Part shown: piece by piece, positions 15,428-17,528 of the stretch
Layout: every line of letters starts with the position of its first letter
Numbering within the stretch: position 1 is the stretch's first letter
From: Syntrophomonas_B sp035447945
Lineage (GTDB): Bacteria > Bacillota > Syntrophomonadia > Syntrophomonadales > Syntrophomonadaceae
Assembly (NCBI GenBank): GCA_035447945.1
Contig: DAOTHZ010000044.1
Span: 1 to 17,528, forward strand
DNA: 17,528 bases
Reading direction: 5' to 3'
Notes under the pieces: generated by a model
Database searches by the model: none
What the model was told of the DNA's origin: nothing
What the model saw: only the letters and a program-made list of their open reading frames with translations
Position numbers and translations under genes: made by a program

Positions 15428-16543
15428 TTATCGCTCAAACATTGACTGCGTCCCGAGACCGTCATGATCATTAAGAACCTTAAAATCCTTGAAACAAACC
15501 GATACGATGGATCCAGCGGTGCCGCTTTCGATGGTCAATTTGGCTTTATGGCGGGCAGCAATGTTTTTACAGATGGATAAACCCAGCCCTGTCCCCTGTT
15601 CTTTGGTGGTAAAAAAAGGTGTACCGATGCGCTCCATTATTGCTGCATCAATCCCCGCGCCTTGGTCTTCAATCGCCAGGATGATATGATTGCCTTGGGA
15701 TAAGGTTCGAATGGTCAGGGTGAATCCTGGTTGCATCGCTTCCAATCCGTTGTTTACCAAATTGACAATCAACTGGCGAATCTGATTGCCATCCATATAC
15801 ACTTCATTAATATTCCCCAAATCCAGTATAATTCTATGGTTGTTGCGGGCAGCCTCCACCGCAATAAATGGATATAGGGTTCGTATCACGGCATTGAGAT
15901 CCTGCCAGGAAAAACGCACTTCCTTTTCCTTGGCCATGGACAAGTAATCTGCCATCAATTGATTGGCACCATCCAATTCCTCAATCATCAATGCAAAGTA
16001 ATTGCCATATGGCTGCAAATCCTCATGATCGCCCAGAAACTGCAAAAACCCACGTACAGACGTGATTTGATTGCGAACCTCGTGCACCAGTCCGGCAGTC
16101 ATTTGTCCAATGGTTTTCAACTGTTCCAGCCGGGCCAGTTCGTTTTCCAGGCGAATCTCTTCCGTAATATCGCGAGTGACAAATACGGCTCCGGTGATTT
16201 GCTGTTCTTTATTGTAAACTGCCATCCCCTGGGTTTCCAAATGAATGTATTGTTCATCGCGGCAACGAAAACGTATCCTTGTTGTTTTAAACTGACCGGT
16301 ATCCAGCCCAAGTTTAAACAAAGACCTGACCATAAACAGTTCTTCGGGATGAATGTAATCAAATATGGATTGGTGCAGCAAGCTTTCCGGTTCATAACCC
16401 AAAAGCGTTTGGTGGGTGTTGCCTAAATATTGGTATTCCCCTTCCAGGGAAACCTGCGAGATCAACAACATGTTGCCGACAATTCTATGTATGATACTAT
16501 CCAGATAGGGTAATTGGTTTAACGTTAAAGGGGCCGCATTCAT
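15428..16543 (-). CDS. Soluble PAS-domain sensor histidine kinase (Spo0 kinase-like)
   Basis: A 371-residue histidine kinase without membrane segments, so the signal is probably sensed in the cytoplasm. An N-terminal PAS domain (about 12-128) ends in the usual VFVTRDITEEIRLENEL linker. The dimerisation/phosphoacceptor helix has H154 in GLVHEVRNQITSVRGFLQFL. The ATPase domain shows an N box (NLVNNGLEAM, 261-270), G1 box DQGAGID (293-299), F box TPFFTTKEQ and G2 box GTGLGLS (317-323). The H box is the HEVRN type common in sporulation phosphorelay kinases of Bacillota. No response regulator is adjacent, which also fits an orphan feeding a phosphorelay; that role is inference. The start ATG at 16543 follows AGGCGGTGA at close spacing; the longer open frame back to 16648 is AT-rich promoter DNA. 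Confidence 0.9.
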   Translation of the reverse strand: MNAAPLTLNQLPYLDSIIHRIVGNMLLISQVSLEGEYQYLGNTHQTLLGYEPESLLHQSIFDYIHPEELFMVRSLFKLGLDTGQFKTTRIRFRCRDEQYIHLETQGMAVYNKEQQITGAVFVTRDITEEIRLENELARLEQLKTIGQMTAGLVHEVRNQITSVRGFLQFLGDHEDLQPYGNYFALMIEELDGANQLMADYLSMAKEKEVRFSWQDLNAVIRTLYPFIAVEAARNNHRIILDLGNINEVYMDGNQIRQLIVNLVNNGLEAMQPGFTLTIRTLSQGNHIILAIEDQGAGIDAAIMERIGTPFFTTKEQGTGLGLSICKNIAARHKAKLTIESGTAGSIVSVCFKDFKVLNDHDGLGTQSMFER

Positions 16544-16591
16544 TATTTCACCGCCTATTGAACAGTTATTGTCTATATTAAAATTAAAGTA

Positions 16592-16620
16592 ATTATACAA
16601 TATTCGATTCGATATTACAA
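16592..16620 (-). promoter_or_regulatory. Promoter of the histidine kinase gene
   Basis: On the minus strand, -10 TATAAT (16592-16597, consensus) and -35 TTGTAA (16615-16620) are 17 nt apart, about 50 nt upstream of the chosen ATG. TTTGTCG at about 16622-16628 (plus strand) partly resembles a Spo0A box (TTTGTCRAA) but breaks off after TGTCG. Confidence 0.7.
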
Positions 16621-16784
16621 TTTTGTCGTCATTGTAACACAATTTCATCTTGATTTATTACAATCGTATTTTAATAATTTGCAGATGGCACCATGGATTT
16701 TTGCCCGAGTGAATGAATTGATGAATACAAACAACTACGATTGAGATAAAATAAAGGCAAGCAAAAAGGAAAGGAGCGGAGAAT

Positions 16785-17282
16785 ATGAGCACCAACGAAC
16801 TGAACATTCTAAAGAAAGCGATCTTAATCGAGGCCGAGGGAGAAAACTTTTATCAGTTGGCGGCTGACCAAAGCAATAATCAAGAAGTGAAAAATGCTTT
16901 TCTATATTTGGCCGAAGAAGAAAAACAACATGGTACCTGGCTGCGCCAATTGATGCAGTCTTTGGCCCCGGGCAACAGCTTCGATCTGAAACAACTGGAA
17001 AGTCAGGCGGAAATGAGCCTGCCACCCATCTTTGATTTTTCCCAATTGAAAGGCCAACAGAAAAACACCCTGGAAATATCAGTTTTTCATATCGGAATTC
17101 TGATGGAAAAGGCATCCTTGGACTATTATCGTGAAGCCGCTGAAAAATCTACTAATCCAGAAGCGCAAAAACTATATGAGACCCTTTCCAAATGGGAAAT
17201 GCATCATCTTAATGAATTGGAGAAAGTATATGATGGATTAAGCGAAGACTGGTTTGACCATCAAGGTTTCTCGCCCGCCTAA
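16785..17282 (+). CDS. Ferritin-like / rubrerythrin-type diiron domain protein
   Basis: A 165-residue cytosolic four-helix protein of the ferritin-like superfamily. The expected diiron ligands are in place: E16 (EAEGENFY), the ExxH pair E46-H49 (EEEKQH), E108 (MEKASLDYY) and the second ExxH pair E138-H141 (WEMHH). The two half-repeats, each a Glu seven residues before a Tyr then ExxH, are typical of rubrerythrin-like proteins. There is no C-terminal rubredoxin CxxC domain, so it is the short form. Such proteins handle peroxide or iron in anaerobes; the reaction here is not known. ATG at 16785 follows GGAGCGGAG. A single-gene unit, divergent from the kinase. Confidence 0.87.
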   Translation: MSTNELNILKKAILIEAEGENFYQLAADQSNNQEVKNAFLYLAEEEKQHGTWLRQLMQSLAPGNSFDLKQLESQAEMSLPPIFDFSQLKGQQKNTLEISVFHIGILMEKASLDYYREAAEKSTNPEAQKLYETLSKWEMHHLNELEKVYDGLSEDWFDHQGFSPA

Positions 17283-17303
17283 GCATTGAGAGGCGTTGTT
17301 TAT
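17276..17303 (+). terminator. Weak terminator after the ferritin-like gene
   Basis: A 5-bp stem CGCCT/AGGCG with a 10-nt loop overlaps the stop codon and is followed by a T-rich tract (TTGTTTATT). It is short, so only a possible terminator. Confidence 0.35.
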
Positions 17304-17353
17304 TGATTCCCTGCTTCTCTGTTTGGTACATGTCGATCCCGGCAAGATTTTTA

Positions 17354-17384
17354 TTGTATTTTCCCCGGCATAATATGCTATAAT
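17354..17384 (+). promoter_or_regulatory. Promoter of tRNA-Ala
   Basis: A consensus -10 TATAAT (17379-17384) is preceded by TGC, an extended -10. The best -35, TTGTAT or TGTATT (17354-17360), is 18-19 nt away, so the extended -10 probably carries much of the activity. The tRNA begins 12 nt after the -10. Confidence 0.7.
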
Positions 17385-17396
17385 TTATTCTGCTGT

Positions 17397-17472
17397 GGGG
17401 GCGTGGCTCAGCTGGGAGAGCACCTCGTTCGCAACGAGGGGGTCAGGGGTTCGAATCCCCTCGTCTCCACCA
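17397..17472 (+). tRNA. tRNA-Ala (CGC)
   Basis: A complete 76-nt tRNA with encoded CCA. The acceptor stem GGGGGCG pairs with CGTCTCC and contains the G3:U70 wobble that marks alanine tRNAs. The D stem is GCTC/GAGC, the anticodon stem CCTCG/CGAGG has loop TTCGCAA (anticodon CGC, reading GCG), and the T stem AGGGG/CCCCT has loop TTCGAAT. The discriminator is A. All stems are fully paired. Confidence 0.97.
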
Positions 17473-17496
17473 TAATTGTCATAAATATATATTGAT

Positions 17497-17527
17497 AAAA
17501 AACCATCTCGTGAGAGGTGGTTTTTTT
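17497..17527 (+). terminator. Terminator of tRNA-Ala
   Basis: A 9-pair stem AACCATCTC/GAGGTGGTT with one G-U pair, loop GTGA, is followed by a seven-T run at the window edge. It lies 28 nt after the tRNA. Confidence 0.88.
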
Positions 17528-17528
17528 G

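Noticed and set aside
1..17528. CRISPR array, prophage, transposon or defence island
   Set aside because: No regularly spaced repeats, transposase, integrase, terminal inverted repeats or toxin-antitoxin pair was found on either strand.

Overview
The window looks like chromosomal DNA from an anaerobic, low-to-moderate-GC Bacillota (Clostridia or Negativicutes type). The reasons are a giant fused acyl-CoA dehydratase activase, AGGAGG-type ribosome sites, sigma-A promoters of TTGACA/TATAAT form, U-tailed terminators, an ECF sigma/zinc-finger anti-sigma pair, a Spo0-type orphan histidine kinase and an Mrp ATPase with an extra cysteine cluster. Assignment to a genus is not possible from the sequence alone. 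At least six of fourteen protein genes appear to start with TTG or GTG.

Layout. Positions 1-49 (minus) are the 5' part of a tRNA-Lys cut by the window edge, with its promoter. At 271-4575 (plus) is a 1434-residue tandem activase / HgdB-like protein. At 4718-6724 (minus) is a uracil salvage pair, upp then uraA, preceded by an intrinsic-terminator hairpin. Next on the minus strand come a 52-residue unknown protein with its own promoter (6902-7060), an Mrp/NBP35 Fe-S carrier ATPase (7168-8022) and a DUF188/YqxD protein (8136-8573). Divergent from these, at 8759-10448 (plus), is an ECF sigma factor translationally overlapping its membrane anti-sigma factor, closed by a terminator probably shared with fusA.

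From 10486 to 14150 (minus) lie a stand-alone EF-G (probably a paralogue) with a strong promoter and a terminator hairpin in its leader, a crotonase with its own promoter and terminator, and an isochorismatase-like hydrolase. At 14288-15424 (plus) is a CapA-type membrane-anchored phosphoesterase-fold protein, meeting tail to tail (3 bp gap) a soluble PAS histidine kinase (15428-16543, minus). The window ends with a ferritin-like diiron protein (16785-17282, plus) and a complete tRNA-Ala(CGC) with promoter and terminator.

Most genes are housekeeping or signalling genes in one- or two-gene transcription units. I see no mobile element, phage, CRISPR array or defence locus. The most interesting signals are regulatory and architectural: the attenuator-like leader of the EF-G gene with a nearly leaderless 37-codon ORF through it, the hairpin before upp, several short perfect inverted repeats in promoter regions, the conserved cysteine spacing (39 residues in both halves) in the fused activase, and unannotated small ORFs.
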